Assembly (NCBI RefSeq): GCF_037325665.1
Contig: NC_090248.1
Location: 9,448,978 to 9,512,977, forward strand
Length of the DNA: 64,000 nucleotides
Direction: 5' to 3'
Source of the DNA: Littorina saxatilis
Taxonomy: Eukaryota > Mollusca > Gastropoda > Littorinimorpha > Littorinidae
Positions 1-11,900 of the stretch are shown here, in pieces. A program made the translations under genes and the position numbers. The notes beneath the pieces are model-generated. The model made no database searches and was not told the origin of the DNA. It was given only the letters and a program-made list of their open reading frames with translations. Within the stretch, counting starts at the first letter, position 1, and every line of letters starts with the position of its first letter.

Positions 1-48
1 GAAGGCAAGCAATAAAAGAAATTAGTATTGCATTAATCACAAAACAAA

Positions 49-924
49 ACAAGTCGCGTAAGGCGAAAATACAATATTTAGTCAAGTAGCTGTCGAACTC
101 ACAGAATGAAACTGAACGCAACGCAACGCAGCAAGACCGTATACTCGTAGCATCGTCACTCCACCGCCCGTGGCAAAGGCAGTGCCCGTGGAATTGACAA
201 GAAGAGCGGGATATTCGTTGCGCTGAGAAGGATAGCACGCTTTTCTGTACCTCTCTTCGTTTTAACTTTCTGAGCGTGTTTTTAATCCAAACATATCATA
301 TCTATATATTTTTGGAATCAGGAACCGACAAGGAATAAGATGAAAGTGTTTTTAAATTGATTTCGAAAAAAAAATTTTGATAATAATTTTTATATATTTA
401 ATTTTCAGAGCTTGTTTTTAATCCAAATATAACATATTTATATGTTTTTGGAATCAGCAAATGATGGAGAATAAGATAAACGTAAATTTGGATCGTTTTA
501 TAAATTTTTATTTTTTTTTACAATTTTCAGATTTTCAATGACCAAAGTCATTAATTAATTTTTAAGCCACCAAGCTGAAATGCAATACCAAAGTCCGGGC
601 TTCGTCGAAGATTACTTGACCAAAATTTCAACCAATTTGGTTGAAAAATGAGGGCGTGACAGTGCCGCCTCAACTTTCACGAAAAGCCGGATATGACGTC
701 ATCAAAGACATTTATAAAAAAAATGAAAAAAACGTTCGGGGATTTCATACCCAGGAACTCTCATGCCAAATTTCATAAAGATCGGTCCAGTAGTTTAGTC
801 TGAATCGCTCTACACACACACACAGACAGACAGACAGACAGACAGACACACGCACATACACCACGACCCTCGTTTCGATTCCCCCTCGATGTTAAAATAT
901 TTAGTCAAAACTTGACTAAATATA
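49..924 (+). mobile_element. Helentron-like non-autonomous element, copy A
   Basis: Starts ACAAGTCGCGTAAGGCG and ends with a 12-bp hairpin (arm ATATTTAGTCAA, loop AAC) followed by A. A CA/CAGA tract lies about 100 bp before the 3' end. No terminal inverted repeat of the cut-and-paste kind, no coding capacity and no visible target-site duplication. Flanks are A|A. Subfamily with AATATTTAG at the 5' end. The terminal hairpin, subterminal motif and microsatellite suggest a Helentron-associated element; that assignment is inferred. Confidence 0.75.
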
Positions 925-1168
925 ACCAGAAAATAAGTTCAAGATAGGCTTTCAGGCGGCTGGGGCTTCAGACTCGTTCAGACTTTCCCATAACTTATAC
1001 GGTTGTGAGGCTCTGGGTGTCTCAGACTAACAAGTTTATTCATGTTGCTTACAGACTGACGAAGCAATACACAGACTTGAAAAGAAGAAACTACCATACA
1101 CCAAAGACTACAGGTTGAGAAACAATAAAGAAGAAAACAGAGAGAGAGACAAGTGAATTGAATTGAAT

Positions 1169-1355
<187 letters not shown>

Positions 1356-1599
1356 ACAAGCTATATAGTTCAAAAGACCAGTTTACACAGTGCCAAAGAA
1401 CGATCACGCCGTTCGCACTGAACTCTTTGAGGATGAAAGCTAAAGTTGGAAACCATTCTCCCAGCAATTATCGTCAAGTGTTCTCAGCAATTCTTTTGAT
1501 GTGTCTTGTTACCCGGTTGATGTCACCACCAAGCGAGCGCCGGCAAATATTTATTTGCCGCTGCGCAAAGGAATCGTTTATTCGGAAAATGGTTCCGTT

Positions 1600-2003
1600 T
1601 GGACTCTCTGGCTTCTTCTTCTTCTTCTTCTTCGTTCATGGGCTAGACTCCCACGTTCACTCATGTTTTTAGCACGAGTGGATCTGTACGTTTATGACCG
1701 TTTTTACTCCGCCATTTAGGCAGCCATACGCCGCTTTCGGAGGAAGCATGCTGGGTATTTTCGTGTTTCTATAACCCACCGAACTTTGACATGGATTACA
1801 GGATCTTTTCCGTGCGCACTTGGTCTTGTGCTTGCGTGTACACACGAAGGGGGTTAAGACACTAGCAGGTCTGTACATAAGTTGACCTGGGAGATCGGAA
1901 AAATCTCCACTCTTAACCCACCAGGCGGCAGCGACCGGGATTCGAACTCACGACCTCCCGATTAGGAGGCCGACGTCTTACCACCACGCCACTGCGCCCG
2001 TCT
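1600..2003 (-). mobile_element. tRNA-derived SINE with (AAG)n tail
   Basis: On the minus strand it begins with a tRNA-like head near 2003 (B box GGGATTCGAACTC read from the plus strand at about 1940), followed by a conserved core near 1750-1860 (TGTGTACACGCAAGCACAAG type) and a GAA/AAG tail near 1620. The head is too decayed to be a working tRNA. Confidence 0.75.
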
Positions 2004-2914
2004 GGAATCTCTGGCAAGATACACGTCTCCGGGTAAACGGGATGGCTGATATTTTTTGTTTCGCTTTTGTTTCTCTGTAGTTCTTACTTTTTTCGACAAC
2101 TCTTCGTTTTCAGTTCAAGTGAGGTCGGACTAACCTCTGTCAGTCTGGTGATTTCAAAGAGGAGTGAAAGGTAGGCTACTTGTGTGTTTCAGAGCAAGCC
2201 GTTTGGTCATGAAGCAGTTTTTGTCAAACTTGTCTATAACGACCAGCAAAAAGATCGACCAACAGTGGTCGTTATTAATACTACCCGTCATTAACAAAAA
2301 CAATAGGCAGATACGTGCACATCTTTGTGATGAGGCCGTTTATTGTAAAACCAGTTGATTGCTCTTGTTGTGTTTTAGCTTTTCTGATTTTTTTTGTCGA
2401 TTTAAGCAATGTACTCACGTTAAAATGACGAACACGGAACGAATAACAGCGACGTTTCGACCTAAGGGTCTTCTTCAGGCACAAAAATACACACACAAAA
2501 AAGAAGAAGAAAACGATAGAACAAATGAAGAGAAGAATAACTGACAAAACAACTGCACTGCACAAACCAACAAATGACAAAGACAGAGAAGCAAGGGAAG
2601 CTACTCGAGGGGAAGCCAACAATAACACAGGCAAGAAAAAAGAGTTGAAAAGCGGCAGTTTTGAAGTCTGTAGATACAGATACACCCATCCTGACCTCAG
2701 GTCAAAATGATTTAACTTTGCTTTTGAAAATTTGATGTTTCGGGGGTGTCTGTGTTGTAGGTTCCAGCTGTATAGACACTCCCTGATGTAAAATCAATCC
2801 GTTTGCTTGATACTGTAGGGGAATGGATTACCTTTCCATTCGTTGTGACTGGTTTTACAGTAAACGGGTACGGCCTCATCACACAGATCTGCACTCAAAC
2901 CCATCTGCCTTGTT

Positions 2915-3427
2915 TTTTTTATTATCATTATTATTATTATTATTATTATTATTGTGATCATTTTTATGCGCCTAATCTAGATATAGCCCTAGGCGCTTAC
3001 ATATTAATTTCTGCCGTTTGAAATGGAATTTTTTTACAGACAGACAGACAAACAGACATTTTTTACACACAATATATAACGCATTCCGCACATCGGCCAG
3101 TAAAGCTCAGTAGCCTATTAGGCGAGCATTCACCTTTCACGGCCTTTATTCCAAGTCAAACGGGTATTTGGTGGACATTTTTATCTATGCCTATACAATT
3201 TTGCCAGGAAAGACCCTTTTGTCAATCGTGGGGTCTTTAACGTGCACACCCCAATGTAGTGTACACGAAGGGACCTCGGTTTTTCGTCTCATCCGAAAGA
3301 CTAGCACTTGAACCCACCACCTAGGTTAGGAAAGGGGGGAGAAAATTGCTAACGCCCTGACCCAGGGTCGAACACGCAACCTCTCGCTTCCGAGCGCAAG
3401 TGCGTTACCACTCGGCCACCCAGTCCC
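2915..3427 (-). mobile_element. tRNA-derived SINE with Leu-like head and (ATT)n tail
   Basis: Minus strand from 3427: GGGTGGCCGAGTGGTAACG is a good A box of Leu/Ser type and GTTCGACCC near 3362 is the B box. The body carries GACCCCACGATTGACAAAAG and the tail is an ATT/AAT repeat at about 2922-2953. A different SINE family from the (AAG)n-tailed copies. Confidence 0.75.
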
Positions 3428-5258
3428 TATGACGCGTGGTATAAACAGGTGGTCGTTATAAACAGGCGGTCGTTGTGGAAAGGTGAATATATGAACTGCT
3501 GAGGCAGATTATTCTGCTTGTCTAAGCGTTTTATGACCACGCAGTTGATAGTACCTGCCAGTACGATTCAGCGATCGGCGTTACGCCCGAGATAAAAGCG
3601 TATCATTATTGTCTTGTCACAGATACACCCATCCTGACCTCAGGTCAAAATGTCGGAGTTCCGCTCATTTACTGGCGATAGCCGTTGAGCGATGACTGAT
3701 CAGAATGAGATACACCATGACTGTCTAGCCTTGGTGGTTGCACTAATTATCAGTTAGCAATCTCTTTCTCCGATATATCATTCCTTTGAAGGCCACCGCT
3801 GATCATCTTCATTTTGCACTGTCACTATATATATACTGACGGTATATATGATAATAATATACTGAATAAACATCTGTAAAGGCCGAAGTTTCAAGTTGCT
3901 TTTCATTAAAAAGTAGCGCGAAGACCTTCCGGTGTCTAACTGATCAGCTGTGTCCAAAACACTTGAATTCTTCCAGAAATTGACCCAAGGGAAACAGCTT
4001 AAATTAGTCCGTAAACGAATACTGATTTCCAAAGGCTCTCCCAGCCGTCAGTACAGTTGAACAGTTTTTATTCACAAAAAGCTCTTTTGAGCCACATAGT
4101 GAAAACAATTTACACTTAATGAACATGCAAAAGTACAAATGGAAAGATGGCATGAAGCGAAAACATGGTTATGATGTAAACGAAAAAGAGATTTTGGGAG
4201 GAAGAAACAAGTATAAACAGATCAAGAGCAATTTAAAAGATCAACATGCATTTGTGACATCGATCATACATATCAGTGTCAAAATGTTATAGAGAAAAAT
4301 CAAAGTTGGAGTGAGTGACAAAAACAAATAAAACTGAAATACTGCACGGTAAGACTAGATTAAATAACAAAGAGATTCAAATTGTAAGACGCTGCACACC
4401 CCTCACACACACACCTTCCCTACAAATGAACACATCCAAGGGAAGCAATAGCTGAAAAGAAAATTTGTGTCACTGGTACTCTGCCTTGAGGAGTTGCTTC
4501 CCTTGTACCGTACTACGAGAGCTTTGTTCGCAACAATTTGCATGTGTTGATGCATCACAGCGTCGCAACCTCTTGCGTGACGTGACATAAAACTGGAAAC
4601 CAAAGAATGTAGCATGCAGTTGTTCAGCGAGAGCGTAAAGCACATGCAGTAGGATGTCATGTTTGCTAGGTCTTTTTCTTTACAGGGGAAAAATTGACTG
4701 ACAAGATCTTCAATTGCATGATGTCACATATTTTCAGTTGGCACATTTAGGTATAGTCGTGTACACACGCACACACACATTCACAGAAAAAGTATATATT
4801 TACACATTGTACACTAATTTTTAATCCCATGCAGTGGGGGAAAAAACTGAAGTCTTTCCTTATGCAGCTTACTTATAAAGTTTAAAGCCCTCTGCCACAA
4901 ATTTACCCAGGTTTAGCAGCTTTTTTCGATTCGGGGTGGTCATGAGATTAGAATACTTGAAAAAGTTGGGATGTTGTCTAAAATGAGGGGGAATGAATTT
5001 CTCACGGATTTCAGCTAAGGCAGGGCATTCCAAAAGAAAGTGAAATTCGTCTCCAACTCTATTTAGGTTGCACTTTGTGCAGACTCTTTCATACTTTGGG
5101 AGGTTGGTGTATCTGCCTTTCTCAATTGGAAGCTTGTGGTTACTCGTTCTAAATTTTGTTAGAGCGATTTTGTAGCAATTAGGTAGTTTATCGAGATAGC
5201 TCTCATAATGAAAATTCATCTTGAAGAGTGAATAATTATCAGCCTTACTGCATTCATT

Positions 5259-5320
5259 CGGTCTCGAATAGCAGCTAGCATCTGCTGAAGAGACATTAAA
5301 CCCCAAAAACCAACCAACCA
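5259..5320 (+). mobile_element. 62-bp retroposed tail with 12-bp target duplication
   Basis: Flanked on both sides by ACTGCATTCATT (5247-5258 and 5321-5332). The insert ends CATTAAACCCCAAAAACC and then CAACC repeats, a tail common on mollusc retroposons. Removing it and one duplication restores the LINE reading frame (KACNEC joined to SKADNYS). Confidence 0.8.
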
Positions 5321-5446
5321 ACTGCATTCATTACAGGCCTTGGTCCAGTCTTGTATATAGATGTCTTTGAGCTTTTGCGCAAGAGTACCACAATCATTTA
5401 GAATAGATTCTATCTTTTTTAGCCACTCACTCTTGTACACATCATA

Positions 5447-5530
5447 TTTGGCACACTCATTGAGAGTGCGTAGCATCTGGCACGATGATTTGGCACACTC
5501 ATTGAGAGTGCGTAGCATCTGGCACGATGA
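5447..5530. repeat. 42-bp tandem duplication inside LINE frame
   Basis: Two identical 42-bp units; adds 14 residues (SSCQMLRTLNECAK) to the LINE protein without breaking the frame. Confidence 0.85.
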
Positions 5531-6150
5531 TTTTTTACTACAAGTAAGGTCTGTTATCAATTTATGCCAAAATTTAACCATCCTACAGTAAACATGGATA
5601 CATACAAGGGATACTGTCCAGTTTCCCCATAGACCATGCAGTTTGGTGTGGACTTTTTCAGGTGTAGTAAGTACTTGCAGAATTCAAGTTGGAGAGTTTC
5701 AATTATTTCTATTCCTGTGTAACCCCATACTTCACAACTATAGGTCAAGATAGGTGTGACTAGTGTTTGGAAAAGTTCCAGCTGGGTTTTGATTGGGAGA
5801 TCCAGTTGTCTACTCTTTCTAAGGAGGGACATCATTGCTTTTCGGGCTTGATCTTTAAGAAGTTTAATGCCTACTTTGAAGTTTCCATTAAAATTAAATG
5901 TTAAGCCGAGGTACTTAAACGATGAGACATGATCAAGTTTCTGGTTTTGGAACTTAAAGGGAAACTGGTAGTTTGCTTTCTTTCCACAGAAAATCATGAC
6001 TTTGGTTTTAGAGCAGTTCACTTTCAGTTTCCAATCATTGCAGTATACTTCTAGGTTATCCAAAAACCGTTAATCGATGCAAGGGAAACAATCCTAAAAT
6101 ACCCTCAGTAGCAATGGACCTTGTGTTATGTCCCTTCTACCACAGAACAC

Positions 6151-6945
6151 AAGACTTCAGTTTTTTTTACCCCACTGCATGGGATTAAAAATCAGTGTAC
6201 AATGTGTAAATATATACTTTTTCTGTGAATGTGTGTGTGCGTGTGTACACGACTATACCTAAAGTGCCAATTGAAAATATGTGACACATGCAATTGAAGA
6301 TCTTGTCAGTCAATTTTTCCCCTGTAAAGAAAAATCCTACTGCATGTGCTTTACGCTCTCGCTGAACAACTGCATGCTACATTCTTTGGTTTCCAGTTTT
6401 ATGTCACGTCACGCAAGAGGTTGCGACGCTGTGATGCATCAACACATGCAAATTGTTGCGAACAAAGCTCTCGTAGTACGGTACAAGGGAAGCAACTCCT
6501 CAAGGCAGAATACCAGTGACACAAATTTTCTTTTCAGCTATTGCTTCCCTTGGATGTGTTCATTTGTAGGGAAGGTGTGTGTGTGAGGGGTGTGCAGCGT
6601 CTTACAATTTGAATCTCTTTGTTATTTAATCTAGTCTTACCGTGCAGTATTTCAGTTTTATTTGTTTTTGTCACTCACTCCAACTTTGATTTTTCTCTAT
6701 AACATTTTGACACTGATATGTATGATCGATGTCAAAAATGCATGTTGATCTTTTAAATTGCTCTTGATCTGTTTATACTTGTTTCTTCCTCCCAAAATCT
6801 CTTTTTCGTTTACATCATAACCATGTTTTTGCTTCATGCCATCTTTCCATTTGTACTTTTGCATGTTCATTAAGTGTAAATTGTTTTCACTATGTGGCTC
6901 AAAAGAGCTTTTTGTGAATAAAAAAACTGTTCAAACTGTTCAAAA
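6151..6945 (+). mobile_element. LINE 3' UTR copy in inverted orientation
   Basis: About 795 bp that are the near-perfect reverse complement of 4047-4853, the 3' UTR of the neighbouring LINE, ending GTGAATAAAAAAACTGTTC with a repeated ACTGTTCAA tail. A second, more truncated LINE copy placed head to head with the first. Confidence 0.85.
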
Positions 6946-7620
6946 CTGTCCGAATGGCTTCTTCTTGTTTTGAATGGGCCTTTTCCATTAAAAATAAATG
7001 AATAAATAAATTACACTTAACTTAAATTGCTACCTTGTCAAATTCTGTAACCGAGTTACATTGCTCGATTAGGAGAGCTATCTGAACTTTTAAGCACCTT
7101 TATTTCTGATGGTTCTGCCGATCACATTCTGAATCTGCTTAGTCACACACACACACACACACACACATGCAAAAACAAATAAATGCACACACAAACAAAC
7201 ATGCTTGTTCACATAAACATACACACAAAAGTGAAAACCACAGGACATTCAAATAATTTATTTCAGACTCAAGGACCATGACTCGGCTGTATTGAGTCTT
7301 TGCAGTGAAAATCTTGTTGATGTTTCACTGATGTTGATAAATCATAATATCAGCGAAAATAGGATCAGCTTCTCAAATAGCTTTCTCAAATCATGTTTGT
7401 TTGATTCACGTTGTAAAAATTGCATAACAATTACAAAAAAGTCAAAATGTTCTTAAAGAGAGTCAAATTGTGAGCATCTGATACAGTATAATGAGCAATA
7501 TGCACCGATGTATAACCATTAGCAAAACTATTTTTATATTTCGCTTTATTTATCAGGATGCAATTGTTGCGGGTTTTGGTATCCACAACAAAGTTCAACA
7601 GAGTTAATAGAAGAATCCCA

Positions 7621-7893
7621 GAAATAACTCTGTCGGGTTTGTATGGGTTGTGAAAGAGTGAATGCCCTTGTTTTTAGTGAGTCAAGCTATCAACACATGC
7701 GCATGTCCATGTGTTTCAAACACACACCCTGGCTAGTGACTGGCCAATAATATCACCTGGGAAAATGTAAAGAGTCACTAGCAAGAGGGTGTGTCTGAAA
7801 CGCACGGAGAGGAGCATGTGTTGATAGCTTGACTCACTAAAATCAAGGGCATTCACTCTTTCACAACCCATACCAACATGACAGTTATTTCAT
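7621..7893. mobile_element. MITE with about 80-bp terminal inverted repeats
   Basis: The arms 7621-7700 and 7814-7893 are near-perfect inverted copies (GTATGGGTTGTGAAAGAGTG). The middle is about 110 bp with no coding potential. An end fragment of the same family is at 44660-44712. Confidence 0.8.
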
Positions 7894-8364
7894 ACGTCTA
7901 TCAGCACAATTCACCAAGTAAGGGTGGGATTGGGTTAGGGAAAAAAAAAAGTCTGATCATTTTGCCTTTGAATGTTATTCTGTATGCACACACATGATTG
8001 TACATGTAACATGATGTTACTTTCTTTCCCAAAATATGTAACAACTTACCTACATAGAAAGTCATTTCAAATAATGATTTAAAAGTACTCAATTTTTTTA
8101 TCCCAGTTAGGACAACTGATCTTCAAAACAGCTCAATATGGTCAAGTACTTTGCAAATCGCAAAACAAATTCCAACCCAAGGGTATTAAGTTAAAATGGA
8201 ACACAAATCTCTGTTTGTTATGAGATGTATGATAACTTTTGATAAAATGTCAGGTGTCAAATTAACATGAAGCACTACAACATGAACATGCTTCTATCTG
8301 TGTGTGTGTGTGTGTGTGTTAGACCTTCATTATAAGTTCAACTTCTACTTATTTTCTTCTTTGG

Positions 8365-8365
<1 letters not shown>

Positions 8366-8449
<84 letters not shown>
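8366..8449. repeat. (TG)n microsatellite
   Basis: About 84 bp of TG, downstream of the synthetase stop. Confidence 0.95.
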
Positions 8450-8455
<6 letters not shown>

Positions 8456-8981
8456 AGTCGGGGGCAGTTCTTGCTTTTCAATAGAATGTATGAGACCACC
8501 CCTTGATCAGAAATGTCAACAGAAACGCTGCAATTCCAGTACTGCTGCTCGTAAAAAATTGAGTTACAGCCTGCAGAATGATAGCCATGTGTACTTCCAA
8601 TTTGTAATAAAGAATGAGTCTTCATAACTTGCTCTCACGCGAACAGCAAACAAAACTCAGCATACAGTGTGCTTCTTTAATGTGACCGTAAACACATTTC
8701 TCTGTTATTTCTTACAGAAAACACAGTTTCAACCACGATTCTGCAATAGAATTCCCAAACCTGTACCAATGTTTTCCTGTACTGTTTGTCATGTTTGCCT
8801 TCTCATAGACATGATGCAGAAAAGCAGACTATAGGAGTTGGAAACATAACAGTAATCAAATGATGACAGCCCTTGTGAATGTGAATCGACACCCTGTGTG
8901 TCAGTATTTCTCTGGATCAGACGCAACGTTCATGATGATGGAGTGGAGAAAGGATCAGAGTCAAGGCGATAACCAGCCAGT

Positions 8982-11900
8982 CTACTTTTCCGACTTTTCT
9001 TTCTTGGCCTGTGTGTCTTTGTTCTTCTTCTGCTTCTTCAGTTCTTGCTCCTCGATAGGGGCTGGTTTCACGAAGGGAATCTTTTCAGTAAGACCTGGAA
9101 ATGAAGAAAAACACACTTGATAACACTTTGGGCAAACCTAATCATGCCATAGCTAACTAAAGGGAAGTAAGTGATTATTTTATAAAATAGCCTGTGATCC
9201 TTTTATAAAAATGGCCTAACAACCTTTTCTAAACTCCTACTAACAATTTCTCAGGGGTCGCACTGACATTGAGCGAGTTGCGAAGGCTGGCACAAAACAA
9301 AACCTATTTTGAACAGCGACATGGTTAAAATGTGCACGGCACCTGAAAAATGCAGATTTTCAAAGGGACTGAATCCTAAAAACAGGAGTACCTTTGCTAA
9401 GGTTATGAACAAAAAATGTGTAAAAGGACTCAAATGGAAGTAAGTCTTAAATTAGGGGATTCCACTGGCACTGTATACAGACATTTTTGTTTTGTTTGTA
9501 GGTCTTCTTTAACTTTAAATTCATTGAAACTAACGGCCATTTGGAGAAATGCAGTGATTACATAGCTCTTGTATCATTACGGTATTTCTATAAATCACAC
9601 ATGAGAAAAGAAAAGTGTCAATAAAGAGAAAATAAGGTTTGCAAAATTTTCTGTAACACAAAATTTAGACAACTTTTATCAGTTTTTCTTAATCCTGATG
9701 TCAGACAAGAATGGGAGACGGAGAGTGTTGCATACAGCTTCAAACTCAATCTGCTGTGCTGATTTTCCATATCAGACATGAAGACCTACAGAGGTTCAAA
9801 AGGAGGAATTCCTCGAAAAGGAGGACGATTCTTATGCCTGATAAATAACACCTTCACTGCTGTTGAACCAAAAGCACACCCACCTGGTGGCATGAATCGT
9901 TTGAGCGCCTCAGGTACGATGATGCCATCCTCAGTCTGGTTGTTCTCCAGGATGGCACATATAACGCGCGTTGTGGCGCACATGGTGGCGTTGAGCATAT
10001 GTACATATGGAACCTACAACACAAGATGATTTGTGGGTCATATAATGATGTAAATACAGTCGAACTCGCTTAAGACGAATCACTGGGGATCGGAAAAAAA
10101 GTTCGTCTTAACCAAAATTCGAATTAAGAAAATTGATTTTTTTTTGTTTTTTTGTTTTTGTTTTGTTTAAGTCTTGTACATTTTATGGTGTTTCAATTTG
10201 TTTCTTTCGCAACTTTCATGCTGCTTCACGTTTAGACAATAAAGTGACATATTCAGTTACATGTTCATGTGTGTCTCATGTTGAGTGATGATTGTTGAGT
10301 TTGAGTGAGAGTGAGCACACAGATGTTTCATCCAGTTGTTACGTTTTTGGTCACACACACGCACACACTGACACTGTCCACATTCGCGGTGTTCCTATCA
10401 TTTGTCCGGAATCACTTACCTTGGCGACGGGTAGCAAACCTTGGCCAATTTAGTTTTTTTTTGTTTTGTTGCAACATGATGTTCAAATCCAAATCGATAG
10501 CACTGACTGACTGATAAACTATCGCGAACCGGCGAACGCAAACGTTGAGAGTGTGGTTTCCCTTGTCCAAGGGAAACCACTCTGGCATCTATGTTTTTTG
10601 GCAATGGCGTCCGTTCAAAACATTGATGTTTCGTTTTTGGTATTCGCGAAGGAAATAAACGTCAGTCAGTCATTCATGTTCAGTGTCTGAGCTATCAATC
10701 ACTTTGATTCTAAATTTGAAATTGTTTTGTGAGTACAGTGTAATCAGTTTAACTTTATTCAGTGATCGGTTGAGCAATGGTTCAAGCAGTCGACGCCAGG
10801 GAAGACTTTACACATGTATTCAAACTTCTCAAATTCCCATGATATGTCGATCTCGGGACGAGTTTAAAGATTTCGTCATAAGCGTGAGTAAATTACAGAC
10901 ATTATGCATGCTTGGGAATCCAAAAAGTGCTCGTTATAAGCATAAATTCGTTACAAAGAATTCGTTTTAAGCATTTTTTTTAAGCATGAAGAAAGAGGTA
11001 TTCAGTTGGGAACTTAAAACTAATACGTTATAAGTCAAATTTCGTAACTAGCGTGTTCGTTTTAAGTGGGTTCGACTGTAGGACAGATGTGTTGTAGAGC
11101 TGCACGACACATGATGTTCGATCTTTTCACACAGACGTAATTACAACATGCAGAGTTCCTCATGGACGTACGCACGCACACACACACACACAATCACTTC
11201 ATACACACCCACACATAGAAGAAATAAAAGTCGAGGCAGTCTAAAAGCTCAACTCTATATACCAAGTCAAAACAAATCATCCAGCAAGAACAATAACAAT
11301 GACAACAAAATCAAAACCCAAATAGCACCCACTAGAGAGAGAACCCATAAGCAGATCCTGGATATGCCAACTATACACAATACTACATTGTTTTACTTTC
11401 AAATAACATGTACCTACAATGCAAAATGACACACATCTGTTTCTACCTGCTTCCTGGGAGGTCTGAGGGTTTACAGTTTTAAAAATCTCCTTGGTAAGAC
11501 CTAAATTTCCCAGGTTGATTTCTTTTTTTGAAAAAAGCGGTTCCACTGGACCCATTTCCTTGGCATTAAAAAGATGCAGCCTCACCTCCTGTCCCATCTT
11601 CTTGGTCTGTCCATAGCGGATGCGCAATCGCCGCGACTGATAGTCGGTGCAGTTTGAACACGACACCAGTTCTCTGTACGCTGCTGACCCTGGGAACCAG
11701 GCTTCAAGGTCAAGTTTCTTCGCCGCCGCATTATTCAGTTCACCTGCACAGATAATTACAACTTGCTTAAAAAATGCTTTTGAATGAATAACTCTGCATG
11801 GTAGGATGTGAGAAACAAAGGGAAATAAACGCTCTGCATGCATACAACATGTGTAATAGAGTAAGTGAGAGTTATACAGAACCAATCTCCTGGCACCTGA

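Larger units (their letters stand above)
4047..6063 (-). mobile_element. LINE, 5'-truncated, reverse-transcriptase C-terminus
   Basis: Minus strand: from 6063, NCSKTKVMIFCGKK and then TLVTPILTYSCEVWGY are hallmarks of the thumb region of non-LTR reverse transcriptases; a Cys-rich end (CTKCNLNRVGDEFHFLLECP) follows and the frame stops at 4869-4871. The 3' UTR runs to about 4047, has AATAAA, and ends in ACTGTTCAA-type repeats in place of poly(A). The frame is interrupted by a 42-bp direct repeat (5447-5488 and 5489-5530, in frame) and by a 62-bp insertion at 5259-5320; at least one more frame change lies between 5557 and 5600. Confidence 0.85.

Noticed and set aside
49-924. Classical Helitron
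   Set aside because: The end is not CTRR and the hairpin is at the very end, so a Helentron-type element fits better.
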